From: Tropicibacter sp. Alg240-R139
GTDB taxonomy: Bacteria; Pseudomonadota; Alphaproteobacteria; Rhodobacterales; Rhodobacteraceae
NCBI RefSeq assembly: GCF_900537075.1
Contig: NZ_UNRA01000001.1
Span: 1,388,191-1,452,190, forward strand
DNA length: 64,000 bases
Direction: 5' to 3'
Shown here: positions 44,909 to 54,401 of the stretch, piece by piece
How positions within the stretch are numbered: position 1 is the stretch's first letter
How the letters are laid out: each line of letters opens with the position of its first letter
The notes under the pieces: generated by a model
What the model was told of the DNA's origin: nothing
Database searches by the model: none
Seen by the model: only the letters and a program-made list of their open reading frames with translations
Position numbers and translations under genes: made by a program

Positions 44909-45883
44909 GTGTTCCGCTCTTTGACCTCTGCTCTCGCTCTTTTTGCCGCCACCACCGCATTGGCTGACCCGCTACCGTCCTGGTCTGCAACGGACACCAA
45001 ATCCCAGATCCTCGCCTTTGTGGAAACCGTGACCAATCCGGCATCGGACGACTACGTGACACCAAGCGACCGGATTGCTGTCTTTGACAACGATGGCACG
45101 CTTTGGGGGGAACAGCCGGTCTATTTCCAATTCATCTTTGCCATCGACCGTTTGAAAACCATGTCCGAAGCCGACCCGAGCATTTTGAGCACCGATGTCC
45201 TGAAAGCCGCTGCTGCGGGCGACATGGAGACGGTTCTGGCCGGTGGGCACGACGCCCTGTTCGAAATCTTGGATGCCACCCACAGCGGCATGAACGTGGA
45301 CGTCTTTCAACAAGAGGTGGCTGAATGGCTGGATGCCAAGCAGCATCCCGACACTGGTCTGCACTATGACCAGATGACTTATCAGCCCATGGTCGAGCTG
45401 TTGCGCTATTTGCGTGACGAAGGCTTCAAGACCTACATCGTCTCAGGCGGTGGCATCCATTTCATGCGCGTCTTTGCCGAAGAGGCGTATGGCATTCCGC
45501 CCGAACAGGTCCTGGGCACCTACACGAACACCGAATACGCCATTGTCGATGGTGAACCTGTGATCTCCAAAGCCCCTGGCATCGCCTTTGTTGACGATAA
45601 GGAAGGTAAACCCATCAACATCGAGCGTACGATCGGGCGGCGCCCGATCTTTGCTGGCGGCAACTCGGACGGCGATTTTGCCATGTTGGAATGGACCACA
45701 GCCGGGAAAGGCGCGCGCTTTGGCCTTCTCGTGCATCACACCGATGGCGACCGTGAATACGCCTATGACCGCGAAAGCCCCATAGGGCGGCTGGTCGACG
45801 GGCTGGACAAGGGGCCCGGCATGGGGTGGACTATCGTTGACATGAAACAGGATTGGCAGCGTATCTATACCGACCAGAACTGA
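44909..45883 (+). CDS. Exported HAD family phosphatase
   Basis: 324 residues from a GTG at 44909 with GGGG about nine bases upstream. A signal peptide (FRSLTSALALFAATTALADP) indicates export. The HAD motif VFDNDGTLWGEQ gives Asp-x-Asp, with the later SGGG (motif II-like) and GGNSDGDFAMLEW (motif IV). It resembles phosphoserine-phosphatase-like HADs but is exported, like acid phosphatases. An upstream TTG at 44888 would place extra residues before the signal peptide. It lies between the sulfatase and cardiolipin synthase genes. Confidence 0.82.
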   Translation: MFRSLTSALALFAATTALADPLPSWSATDTKSQILAFVETVTNPASDDYVTPSDRIAVFDNDGTLWGEQPVYFQFIFAIDRLKTMSEADPSILSTDVLKAAAAGDMETVLAGGHDALFEILDATHSGMNVDVFQQEVAEWLDAKQHPDTGLHYDQMTYQPMVELLRYLRDEGFKTYIVSGGGIHFMRVFAEEAYGIPPEQVLGTYTNTEYAIVDGEPVISKAPGIAFVDDKEGKPINIERTIGRRPIFAGGNSDGDFAMLEWTTAGKGARFGLLVHHTDGDREYAYDRESPIGRLVDGLDKGPGMGWTIVDMKQDWQRIYTDQN

Positions 45884-45908
45884 GGCCGAAACAAGGGAGT
45901 AGACAAAC

Positions 45909-47321
45909 ATGTGGTCATTCATCGTGGCACTGAGTGTTCTGCTTCTTTTCATTGCCGCCGTATTGTGTGCCGTTCGGGCCGCCCAAACCGCCCGCACGCC
46001 TCAAGGGGCAGTGGGATGGGTGGTCTTCCTGCTGTCAGTTCCGTGGGCGGGGGTACCGCTTTATCTGTTTCTGGGTCACCACCGGTTCACGGGCTATCGC
46101 GTTGCGCGCCGTGAAAGTGAACGTGTGGTGCAAGGGATCAAAGCCTATTCAGAACATATTCGCCCTGCCCCCGAAACCCTGACGATGAACGTCAAACCGT
46201 TCGAGGCCATCGCCCATCTGCCGGTACTCAAGGGCAACGAGGCAGACTTGCTAGTCGACGGCGAGGCCACATTCAACGCCATTTTTAGTGCTATCGAGGC
46301 GGCGCAAGACTATGTCTTGATCCAATTCTACATCGTGCGGAACGATGATTTGGGGATGCGGCTGCAAGCCAAGTTGATCAAAGCCGCCAAGCGCGGGGTC
46401 AAAGTGCGCTTCATGACGGATGCGGTCGGCAGCTATCACCTACCCAATTCGTACTCCGTGGACATGCGTGCTGCAGGTATCGACGTGGTTGACCCCTCTG
46501 ATCAACGGGGCCCCAAGTACCGGTTTCAGCTGAATTATCGTAACCATCGCAAAACAGTCGTCATCGACGGTATCGTCGGGTTCATCGGTGGGCACAACGT
46601 AGGCGACGAATACCTTGGGCTTGATGCCAAATTCGGTCGTTGGCGGGATACACACATTCGCATCTGCGGACCGATCGTTTCGCAGCTCCAACTGATCTTT
46701 GTCGAGGACTGGCATTGGGCAAGAGACGAGGATTTGCTGGATGATTTGAACTGGGCTGCGCCGGATGTCGAGGACAACGCCAACGCCCTCATTGTGGCCA
46801 CGGGCCCTGGGGACACCACCGAAACAGGTTCGATGATGTTCTTTTCCGCGATAGCTGCCGCTCAAGAGCGGATCTGGCTTGCCTCGCCGTATTTCGTGCC
46901 CGACATCGACGTCATGACCGCCCTTACCAACGCTGCCATGCGCGGCGTCGACGTGCGCCTGTTGGTACCGGATGTGATCGACCACAAGATGCCCTGGCTC
47001 GCCGCCTTTGCCTATTTCGACGAGATCATGGCAGCAGGCGTCAAGGTCTACCGCTACACGGATGGTTTCATGCATCAAAAGGTCTTTGTCGTAGATCACG
47101 CGTTAGCCGCCGTAGGGACGACAAACCTCGACAACCGGTCTTTTCGCCTGAATTTCGAAGCGATGGCGCTGTTTTTCGACAAGGATATCGCCGCCGACGT
47201 GGATGAGATGTTGCAGGCGGATTTTGAAAACTCTTACGAGCTGGTAAAACCGATGGCGCTGCAACCGGCCTTTGTCCGCTATGGCGCACCACTGGCTCGG
47301 TTGGTGTCGCCGATCCTTTAA
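45909..47321 (+). CDS. cls: Cardiolipin synthase (phospholipase D family)
   Basis: 470 residues. Two N-terminal membrane helices, then a PLD domain with NYRNHRKTVVIDG (first HxKxxxxD) and a second with MHQKVFVVDH. This is the ClsA-type layout. It condenses two phosphatidylglycerols into cardiolipin at the inner membrane. AAGGGAG precedes the ATG. It follows the HAD gene by 25 bases and its stop overlaps that of the convergent K+-channel gene by four bases. Confidence 0.92.
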   Translation: MWSFIVALSVLLLFIAAVLCAVRAAQTARTPQGAVGWVVFLLSVPWAGVPLYLFLGHHRFTGYRVARRESERVVQGIKAYSEHIRPAPETLTMNVKPFEAIAHLPVLKGNEADLLVDGEATFNAIFSAIEAAQDYVLIQFYIVRNDDLGMRLQAKLIKAAKRGVKVRFMTDAVGSYHLPNSYSVDMRAAGIDVVDPSDQRGPKYRFQLNYRNHRKTVVIDGIVGFIGGHNVGDEYLGLDAKFGRWRDTHIRICGPIVSQLQLIFVEDWHWARDEDLLDDLNWAAPDVEDNANALIVATGPGDTTETGSMMFFSAIAAAQERIWLASPYFVPDIDVMTALTNAAMRGVDVRLLVPDVIDHKMPWLAAFAYFDEIMAAGVKVYRYTDGFMHQKVFVVDHALAAVGTTNLDNRSFRLNFEAMALFFDKDIAADVDEMLQADFENSYELVKPMALQPAFVRYGAPLARLVSPIL

Positions 47322-47752
47322 ATCATGCCGTCGCGTTCGAACATGCGGGTCATCATTGCCACCAGATAAGCGGTGGACAATCCAAAGGCCAACAGGCCCG
47401 TCACCGATGCAAAGGCGGCAAAAATACGCAGATCAGGGCCCAACACGATGTCGCCATAGCCAAGCGTCGTGTAGGTCACGAGCGAGAAATAGATTGCCGA
47501 GTTCCAATCCGGCATCACATTCCCAAAGACCCAGGCCCCGGCCCAAATCCAGACCTGAATGGTATGCGCCAAGACAATAACACCAAGGGACACAGCAATC
47601 AGCGTCCCGGCACGGATCACAACCGAGTTTCGGGTCAACTTGATCGACAGTTTCTCTAGCCAAAGGTTGCACACAACAAGCAGCGCAATTTCCACGGCAA
47701 AACACACCCCCAAGGTTACACTGCCCCAAAAGATCTGCTCGGTTAACGTCAC
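47318..47752 (-). CDS. Two-helix potassium-channel-like protein
   Basis: 144 residues from the GTG at 47752, preferred because AGGAG lies eight bases upstream; a GTG at 47797 has none. The selectivity filter TTLGYGD sits between two of the four or so membrane helices (IYFSLVTYTTLGYGDIVLGP). This is a minimal Ion_trans_2 channel pore; there is no regulatory RCK domain, so gating is unknown. Overlaps the end of cls. Confidence 0.8.
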   Translation of the reverse strand: MTLTEQIFWGSVTLGVCFAVEIALLVVCNLWLEKLSIKLTRNSVVIRAGTLIAVSLGVIVLAHTIQVWIWAGAWVFGNVMPDWNSAIYFSLVTYTTLGYGDIVLGPDLRIFAAFASVTGLLAFGLSTAYLVAMMTRMFERDGMI

Positions 47753-47920
47753 TGCGCCGCTCCTGTTGTCTGCACCTCTAGGTGTCGGAAATTTCACATC
47801 GGGTCAATCCGTTGCCCAGTGGGTGCGGCGGAAGGTTGCTATCTGTGCCTCATCGCTGGACTCTGCTTCGATCCGCGCCACAGTATAGGTAGGAAAGACA
47901 CCAAGTTCGGGATCATCGAC

Positions 47921-48568
47921 ATGCTGCTGTCCATTGAAAACGTTGACAAAGCCTACCCCGGCGGGCGTCCTGTTCTGTCCGGTGTTACCCTTCAGCTGGA
48001 TCGCAGCGAAACGTTGGCGCTGACCGGTGACAGTGGCAGCGGTAAAAGCACACTTTTGAACCTTGCGGCCGCGCTTGATCATTTTGATGCTGGTGAAATC
48101 ACGCTGGATGGAACCCGGTATTCGGGCCTGAAGGATGCGGGCCGCGCGACGCTGAGACGAAGCCAGGTGGCGCTGGTATTTCAGGCCTTCAACCTGATCC
48201 CATCACTGAGTGTGGCCCAGAACCTGAGCTTTCACGCACGGCTGTCCGGGACGCTTGATGCAGCCTGGCAGGAGGTTTTGGCCGAACGGTTGGGCCTGAC
48301 TGAACTGCTGGACCGGATGCCCGAGCAGTTGTCCGGCGGGCAACAACAACGTGTCGCCATCGGACGGGCCATGGCCCTGAAACCGCCGCTTCTTTTGGCG
48401 GATGAGCCGACGGGCAACCTGGACGAGATCGCAAGCATCGCAGTCATGAATCTGATGCTGGAGCTGGTCCGTGATGCCGGTTCAGCCCTGCTTCTGGTAA
48501 CACATTCCCCCAGCATCGCTGCCCGCGCAGATCGTCAGGTGCATCTCAGCCAGGGGCAGATTGCATGA
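47921..48568 (+). CDS. ABC transporter ATP-binding protein (LolD-type)
   Basis: 215 residues from the ATG at 47921. Walker A GDSGSGKST, signature LSGGQQQR and Walker B LLLADEPTGNLD are in place; the GNLD after Walker B is typical of the LolD/MacB/FtsE group. The preceding frame adds 34 residues with no ribosome site. Its stop overlaps the permease start by four bases. It drives the exporter encoded by the next gene. Confidence 0.92.
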   Translation: MLLSIENVDKAYPGGRPVLSGVTLQLDRSETLALTGDSGSGKSTLLNLAAALDHFDAGEITLDGTRYSGLKDAGRATLRRSQVALVFQAFNLIPSLSVAQNLSFHARLSGTLDAAWQEVLAERLGLTELLDRMPEQLSGGQQQRVAIGRAMALKPPLLLADEPTGNLDEIASIAVMNLMLELVRDAGSALLLVTHSPSIAARADRQVHLSQGQIA

Positions 48569-50979
48569 CGCGCGCCATTGTGCAGGCCATCTGGTCCCAC
48601 TGGCGCTGTCATCCTCTGCAACTTGCTACGCTTCTAAGCGGCATTGCGCTGGCCACTGCCCTCTGGTCTGCGGTGCAGGCGATCAACACCGAGGCGCGCG
48701 CAAACTATGCCAACGCGGCGCAGCAATTAGCCGCTGGATCGCTGGACCGGATCGTCGATCCGTTGGGGCCAATGAGTTTGGCCCAATACCGCACATTGCG
48801 CCGCGCCGGATGGCAGGTGGCCGCCGTTCGAGAAGGTCGCCTGACCGTGGCAGGTGGTCGCGTCGACCTCTTGGGAGTCGATTTGCTGAGCTACCCTTCG
48901 CTGCCTGCCATTACAGAGGTCTCGGACGTTCAAGGCATTGCGCCCATCGATGCATTGACTGCGCCGGGACGGCTGTTTGCCCGTGAAGTTTTGGCCAAGA
49001 GATTGCGGGCGACCCCCGACCTGCCCCCGGTGATCGAAAGCACTCAAGTGCCCGTTGGCACGGTTCTGACTGACATCGGCACAGCCGGTGCATTGCTGGG
49101 AGAACCTGAACAGATCAGCCATGTGGTCGTCTTGCCGAACCAACCCAAAGGCGCACCAGCACTGGATCAGGTCACGCCAGGCCTGCGGCGCATCTCGGCG
49201 CAAGGTGACGGCGCAATTGCCAGCCTGACCGACAGCTTTCACCTGAACCTGACCGCTTTTGGCCTGCTGTCGTTCGCCGTGGGATTGTTCATTGTGCATG
49301 GCACAGTGGGTCTGGCATTTGAACAGCGCCGCCCGATGATCCGCACCCTGCGTGCGCTTGGCGTGCCCATCCGGCAATTGCGTCGCCTGTTGCTTGTCGA
49401 ATTGATGGTGCTTGCCTTGATCGGCGGCACCTTAGGTCTGATCTTGGGCCTTTATGTCGCCGGAGCCCTGTTGCCAGATGTCGCCGCCACACTTCGGGGG
49501 CTGTACGGGGCGCCGGTAGATGGGGTTTTGACGATCCGACCCGTTTGGGTTGCCTCTGGCCTAGGCATGGCGTTGATCGGAACGGCAGCCGCCAGCGGTC
49601 AGGCGTTCTGGAAACTCTCGCGGATGCCGCTCTTGTCGACGCCTGGTGCACGGGCCTGGTTCGAACAGACCCAAGGATCAGTGTCGCAGATGGCGATGTC
49701 AGGTCTGGGATTGATCGCGTTGGGCATGGTGACGGTATTGCTGGCTGACGGGCTGATCGCCGGGTTTGCCCTGCTGGCCGGTCTGTTGATGGGCGCGGCC
49801 CTGTGCCTGCCGCTCCTCTTGTCCCGCCTGCTGAACATTGGGGGGCGAACGGCAGGGTCGGCCCTGTCGGAATGGGTCTGGGCCGACATGAAAGCACAAT
49901 TGCCGGGGTTGTCGCTGGCACTGATGGCGCTTCTGTTGGCGATGGCCGCCAACATCGGCGTCGGCACCATGGTATCCAGCTTTCGCCTGACTTTTACCGG
50001 GTGGCTGGACCAGCGCCTGACCTCTGAATTGTATGTTACCGCGCGCGACGACACCCAAGGCGGCGAGATCGAACTCTGGCTGAGCCAGCACAGCGACCGG
50101 GTGCTGCCGATCCGCGCGCTGGAGATGGAGCACAACGGCGCGCCGATCTTTGTCTATGGCGTCGTGGACGATCGGACCTATCGCACACACTGGCCGCTTC
50201 TGACCCCGGCCCAAGGCGTCTGGGGCCGCGTCATGCGGGGAGAGGCGATCCTGATTAACGAGCAGATGGCCCGGCGAAACAACCTCTGGCCCGGTGATTC
50301 CGTAACGCTGCCCCCGGACCTGACCTATCCAATTGCGGGCGTTTATTCCGACTATGGCAATCCCACGGCCCAGGCCATCCTGGCGATGGACGAGCTGCCC
50401 CGCTTTGGCCTGCCCGTACCCAACACGCGTTTTGGCATTCGCCTGCCGCCTGACCGCGTTGGCCCCGTGGCGCAAGAGCTGCGCGGCGCCTTTGACCTGC
50501 CGCCCGGTGCGCTGATTGATCAGGCCAACCTCAAGGCCCGCTCGATTGAGATCTTCGACAAGACCTTTGTCGTGACCGGCGCGCTCAACATCCTGACGCT
50601 TGGCGTGGCCGGGTTTGCCATCTTCACCAGCCTGCTGACGCTGTGGACCCAACGCCTTCCGCAACTGGCCCCGGTCTGGGCCATGGGTGTCACGCGCAGG
50701 CAATTGGCCGGGTTGGAGCTGTTGCGCAGTGTGATTTTAGCAGCGCTTACAACGCTGCTGGCTCTGCCTTTGGGACTCGCGTTGGCCTGGGTTTTGCTGG
50801 CCGTGATCAATGTCGAGGCCTTTGGCTGGCGCCTGCCCATGTTTGTCTTCCCGTTGGAATGGGCCAAACTGGGCGCACTGGCCCTGCTCACCGCATTGGT
50901 GGCCGGGCTGCTGCCGGCCCGGCGCCTGTTGCAGCTGCCACCCTCGGATCTGCTTAAGGTGTTTGCCCATGAACGTTAG
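48565..50979 (+). CDS. FtsX-like ABC permease (eight-helix, MacB/Att type)
   Basis: 804 residues. An N-terminal membrane helix, an extracytoplasmic domain, a four-helix bundle (about 225-360), a second bundle around 370-470, another soluble domain and a third bundle at the C-terminus (about 670-790). The duplicated FtsX pattern is that of permeases acting without a separate second permease subunit. It overlaps the ATPase by 4 bases and the following lipocalin-like gene by 11. Presumably lipid or lipoprotein related, by family only. Confidence 0.85.
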   Translation: MTRAIVQAIWSHWRCHPLQLATLLSGIALATALWSAVQAINTEARANYANAAQQLAAGSLDRIVDPLGPMSLAQYRTLRRAGWQVAAVREGRLTVAGGRVDLLGVDLLSYPSLPAITEVSDVQGIAPIDALTAPGRLFAREVLAKRLRATPDLPPVIESTQVPVGTVLTDIGTAGALLGEPEQISHVVVLPNQPKGAPALDQVTPGLRRISAQGDGAIASLTDSFHLNLTAFGLLSFAVGLFIVHGTVGLAFEQRRPMIRTLRALGVPIRQLRRLLLVELMVLALIGGTLGLILGLYVAGALLPDVAATLRGLYGAPVDGVLTIRPVWVASGLGMALIGTAAASGQAFWKLSRMPLLSTPGARAWFEQTQGSVSQMAMSGLGLIALGMVTVLLADGLIAGFALLAGLLMGAALCLPLLLSRLLNIGGRTAGSALSEWVWADMKAQLPGLSLALMALLLAMAANIGVGTMVSSFRLTFTGWLDQRLTSELYVTARDDTQGGEIELWLSQHSDRVLPIRALEMEHNGAPIFVYGVVDDRTYRTHWPLLTPAQGVWGRVMRGEAILINEQMARRNNLWPGDSVTLPPDLTYPIAGVYSDYGNPTAQAILAMDELPRFGLPVPNTRFGIRLPPDRVGPVAQELRGAFDLPPGALIDQANLKARSIEIFDKTFVVTGALNILTLGVAGFAIFTSLLTLWTQRLPQLAPVWAMGVTRRQLAGLELLRSVILAALTTLLALPLGLALAWVLLAVINVEAFGWRLPMFVFPLEWAKLGALALLTALVAGLLPARRLLQLPPSDLLKVFAHER

Positions 50980-52012
50980 GATGATCCTGCTTGTTCTACT
51001 GATGGTTCTGCCCGGAGTGACCAATGCACAGGGGTTTGCTGGTCTTGGCACTGATGCCGAGGGGTTTGCCGTGCCCAAGCAGGGCGCCCAATTGCAGTTC
51101 CCCCAGGACCACGGGCCCCACCCCGCGTTCCGGGTCGAGTGGTGGTATGTCACTGCCAATCTGACGGGCGCGGACGGGCGCGATTACGGCATCCAATGGA
51201 CCCTGTTTCGCAGCGCCCTGCGCCCCTTTGACAGCAAAGGCTGGCAAAGTCCGCAGCTTTGGATGGGACACGCTGCGGTCACGACGCCCAAGGCGCATTT
51301 CTTCGACGAACGCTTTGCGCGCGGCGGCATTGGTCAGGCTGGCGTCACGGCGCAACCCTTTGAGGCCTGGATCGACGATTGGCAGATGGTCGGCCCCGAT
51401 TTCGACACCCTCAACCTGCGCGCCAGTGGAGCCGAATTCACCTACGACCTGGACCTCATGGCAACCGGTCCGCTGGTGGCGCATGGCGACCGGGGCTATT
51501 CGGTCAAATCCGCTGCCGGTCAAGCCAGCTACTACTACTCGCAACCTGCCTATCAGGTCCGCGGCACATTGGACCTGCCAGAAGGTCCAATGCCGGTAAC
51601 AGGCTGGGCTTGGCTGGATCGCGAATGGTCATCTCAACCCTTGTCCGAGGATCAATCCGGCTGGGACTGGTTTTCGCTCACCTTTGACAGCGGCGACCGT
51701 CTGATGGCGTTTCGACTGCGGGGTGAGAGCGATCTGTTCACGTCCGGTACTTGGATCACGCCCGACGGTCAGGCCACGCCCCTTGGCAATGGGCGCGTGA
51801 CGGCCACGCCGACCGAATGGAATGAGGCACATGGGCGACGCGTGCCAATCAGTTGGCAGTTGCAGCTGCCCGACAAGGACCTGGATGTCCAGATTTCGGC
51901 CTTGAACCCGGCCGCCTGGATGGGAAGAACTTTTGCGTATTGGGAAGGCCCGGTACGCGTGACAGGATCACATCAGGGTAAAGGTTACCTGGAGATGACA
52001 GGCTATGACTAA
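50969..52012 (+). CDS. Exported lipocalin-like (AttH/CrtC family) protein
   Basis: 347 residues. Signal peptide (MILLVLLMVLPGVTNAQ), then the paired beta-barrel pattern with FRVEWWYVTANL, AHFFDERFARGG, GWAWLDREWSSQPLSEDQSGWDWFSL and ISWQLQLPDKDLDVQISALNP, matching the AttH/hydroxyneurosporene-synthase fold. In other bacteria AttH-type proteins sit next to an ATPase and FtsX permease, exactly this order. It likely handles a hydrophobic substrate in the periplasm. It overlaps the permease by 11 bases and the PNPOx gene by 8. Confidence 0.85.
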   Translation: MNVRMILLVLLMVLPGVTNAQGFAGLGTDAEGFAVPKQGAQLQFPQDHGPHPAFRVEWWYVTANLTGADGRDYGIQWTLFRSALRPFDSKGWQSPQLWMGHAAVTTPKAHFFDERFARGGIGQAGVTAQPFEAWIDDWQMVGPDFDTLNLRASGAEFTYDLDLMATGPLVAHGDRGYSVKSAAGQASYYYSQPAYQVRGTLDLPEGPMPVTGWAWLDREWSSQPLSEDQSGWDWFSLTFDSGDRLMAFRLRGESDLFTSGTWITPDGQATPLGNGRVTATPTEWNEAHGRRVPISWQLQLPDKDLDVQISALNPAAWMGRTFAYWEGPVRVTGSHQGKGYLEMTGYD

Positions 52013-52559
52013 GCCGACTTTGAACACCGCCTGGGCCCAGGCCTGGGCGATCTTGCAACAAGCCATCTCTGATGATCGCTCGCCATTGCGGTACATGACA
52101 TTGGCCACTGTCGACAAAGGCAATGCCCCGCAGTTGAGAACCGTGGTTCTACGAGAAATGGATGCCGACAAAGCGACCCTTTGCATTTTCACCGATACAC
52201 GCTCGCACAAGGTGGCGGAACTTGGCGAAAACGACGCGGTATCCTTGCACCTTTGGGCGCCTGATCATCTGTTTCAGCTGCGTCTGTCCGGCCATGCGCA
52301 AATCACCAGCGGCGAGCCAATAAAAAAGCTGTGGAGAACCGTGCCTGAACACATGCGCGAGGCTTATGGCCATGTCCCGTCCCCCGGAACCAAAATCACG
52401 GCATCTGACGCTTGGGATGTGTACCCGGACGTCAAAAACTTTGCCAAAATCACTGTATCCTTGTCTCATGTCGATATTGTTTGCCTGTCGCGCGGCGGTC
52501 ACTGGCGCGCGGGATTCATCAAGGAAAACAACTGGAAAGGCGATTGGCTGACGCCTTGA
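52005..52559 (+). CDS. Pyridoxamine-phosphate-oxidase-like flavin protein
   Basis: 184 residues with an FMN-binding split-barrel pattern (RYMTLATVDKGNAPQLRTVVLREMDADKATLCIFTDTRSHKVAEL), close to the general PNPOx family; the C-terminal region differs from true PdxH, so a B6 role is doubtful. GGAGATGA precedes the ATG. The gene overlaps the lipocalin-like gene by 8 bases, so it seems part of the ABC operon, although its link to export is unclear. Confidence 0.8.
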   Translation: MTKPTLNTAWAQAWAILQQAISDDRSPLRYMTLATVDKGNAPQLRTVVLREMDADKATLCIFTDTRSHKVAELGENDAVSLHLWAPDHLFQLRLSGHAQITSGEPIKKLWRTVPEHMREAYGHVPSPGTKITASDAWDVYPDVKNFAKITVSLSHVDIVCLSRGGHWRAGFIKENNWKGDWLTP

Positions 52560-52709
52560 GGCCAAAAAACCCATCAATTGACGCAAGGGGAGGTTGCAGA
52601 CAACCGTTGCAACCCGCTCAAGGATTTGGATGATACACCCCATGAGGACCGGAAAGGTCCAATCGCCTGTGGCATCAGAATCGCAGGCTCAATAAATTGG
52701 GAGAGAATG

Positions 52710-54290
52710 ATGAAACTCAAACATCTTCTGGTCGCCGCAAGTGCGACCGCTTTGATGGCGTCTGCCGTATCGGCAGAGACAATTCGATGGGCCCGCGCGG
52801 GTGACGCGCTGACATTGGACCCTCACGCACAGAACGAAGGTCCGACATCGGCCCTAGCGCATCAGATCATGGAACCGCTGGTCATGCGCGACATGACTGG
52901 CGCGATGGTGCCGGCTCTGGCCACCGAATGGGGCCCGTCCGAGGCCAACCCGAACGTCTGGGTGTTCAAGCTGCGCGAAGGAGTGACATTCCACGACGGT
53001 TCAGAATTCGACAGCGAAGACGTCGTCTTTTCGCTGAACCGCGCGATGACACCGGATTCCGATTACAAGGAACTGCTTGCTTCGGTCAAAGAGGTGCGCG
53101 CCACCGACAAATACACTGTTGAGATCGAGACCAACGGTCCGAATCCGATCATGCCCAACAACCTGACCAACATGTTCATGATGGACAAGACTTGGGCCGA
53201 GGCCAACGGCGCGGTCAAGGTGCAAGACTATGAAGGTGGCGAAGACACATTTGCAGCCAAGAACGCCATGGGCACCGGCCCCTACATGCTGGTCAGCCGC
53301 GAACCTGACGTGAAAACCGTCATGAAGATCAACGAGAACTATTGGGGCAAAGATGAGTTCCCGATGGCCGTGACCGAAATCGTCTATACCCCGATCCAGA
53401 ACGCCGCGACCCGTGTCGCAGCGCTTTTGTCGGGTGAAGTTGATTTCATCCAGGACGTCCCGGTTCAGGATCTTGAACGTGTGGCTGGATCCGATGGTCT
53501 GGACGTGCGCACCGCACCGCAGAACCGCGTTATCTTCTTTGGCATGAACCAGGGCGATGCGGATCTGAAGAACGACAACGTCGACGGCAAGAACCCGCTG
53601 GCTGATGTCCGTGTCCGTCAGGCGATGTCCAAGGCGATCAACCGCGATGCGATCAAACAGGTTGTTATGCGTGGCCAGTCAGCGCCTGCCGGCATGATCT
53701 CGCCGCCGTTTGTGAACGGCTGGAACGCAGAAATGGACGGCTCGTCCTCGACCGACATCGAAGGCGCCAAGGCACTGATGGCCGAAGCAGGCTATGGCGA
53801 CGGTTTCAGCATCCAGCTGGATTGCCCGAACGACCGCTACATCAACGACGAGGCGATCTGTCAGGCGGCTGTTGGCATGTTGGCGCAAATCGGTGTGACC
53901 GTGAACCTTGATGCCAAGCCCAAGGCTCAGCACTTCCCGTTGATCAACAACCTGGAAACCGACTTCTACATGCTGGGTTGGGGTGTTCCGACATACGATT
54001 CCGAATACATCTTCAACTTCCTGGCCCACACCAAGGGTGAGAAGTACGGTTCGTGGAACGGCACCCGCTTCGGCAACGCCGATCTGGACGCCAAGATCGT
54101 AGCCCTGGCATCGGAAACCAACCTGCCCAAGCGCAACGAGATGATCAACGAGATCTGGCAAGTCGTTCAGGATGAACAGCTGTACATCCCGATCCACCAT
54201 CAGGTGCTGAACTGGGGCATGAATTCCAAGGTCGGCACCATCGTGGCTCCAGATGACACAGCCAAGTTCAAGTATTTCACCCTGAACTGA
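52710..54290 (+). CDS. Oligopeptide-type ABC substrate-binding protein
   Basis: 526 residues; ATG 52710 is preferred over 52707 because of GGGAGAG spacing. Signal peptide to about residue 22 (ASAVSAETI), then the SBP_bac_5 layout with TLDPHAQNEGPTSALAHQIMEPLV, LREGVTFHDGSEFDSEDVVFSL, and DCPNDRYINDEAICQAA. These periplasmic proteins bind peptides or other solutes for Dpp/Opp-type transporters. It is a paralogue of the binding protein at 57354 and may share the permeases at 60487-62411. Ligand unknown. Confidence 0.93.
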   Translation: MKLKHLLVAASATALMASAVSAETIRWARAGDALTLDPHAQNEGPTSALAHQIMEPLVMRDMTGAMVPALATEWGPSEANPNVWVFKLREGVTFHDGSEFDSEDVVFSLNRAMTPDSDYKELLASVKEVRATDKYTVEIETNGPNPIMPNNLTNMFMMDKTWAEANGAVKVQDYEGGEDTFAAKNAMGTGPYMLVSREPDVKTVMKINENYWGKDEFPMAVTEIVYTPIQNAATRVAALLSGEVDFIQDVPVQDLERVAGSDGLDVRTAPQNRVIFFGMNQGDADLKNDNVDGKNPLADVRVRQAMSKAINRDAIKQVVMRGQSAPAGMISPPFVNGWNAEMDGSSSTDIEGAKALMAEAGYGDGFSIQLDCPNDRYINDEAICQAAVGMLAQIGVTVNLDAKPKAQHFPLINNLETDFYMLGWGVPTYDSEYIFNFLAHTKGEKYGSWNGTRFGNADLDAKIVALASETNLPKRNEMINEIWQVVQDEQLYIPIHHQVLNWGMNSKVGTIVAPDDTAKFKYFTLN

Positions 54291-54306
54291 TAAGTGATCT
54301 GAAAAA

Positions 54307-54338
54307 CAAATGGCGGTACATCCTGTTCCGCCATTTGT
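54307..54338 (+). terminator. Hairpin terminator after the first binding protein
   Basis: CAAATGGCGG and CCGCCATTTG pair around an 11-base loop just after the gene's stop at 54290. A/T-rich sequence flanks it. Confidence 0.65.
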
Positions 54339-54354
54339 TACATGAACATAAATC

Positions 54355-54384
54355 AAGGGCCCGCTGTATCATCGGCGGGCCCTT
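54355..54384 (-). terminator. Hairpin terminator for the DUF1254 gene
   Basis: AAGGGCCCGC at 54355-54364 pairs with GCGGGCCCTT; on the minus strand TGATTT follows, on the plus TGTATTTT. It lies between the convergent genes and probably ends both transcripts. Confidence 0.6.
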
Positions 54385-54401
54385 GTATTTTGGCTTCATT
54401 T

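Noticed and set aside
49699-50703. 334-codon frame opposite the FtsX permease gene
   Set aside because: Rich in Arg, Gln and Gly as expected for the reverse of a hydrophobic gene; no support.
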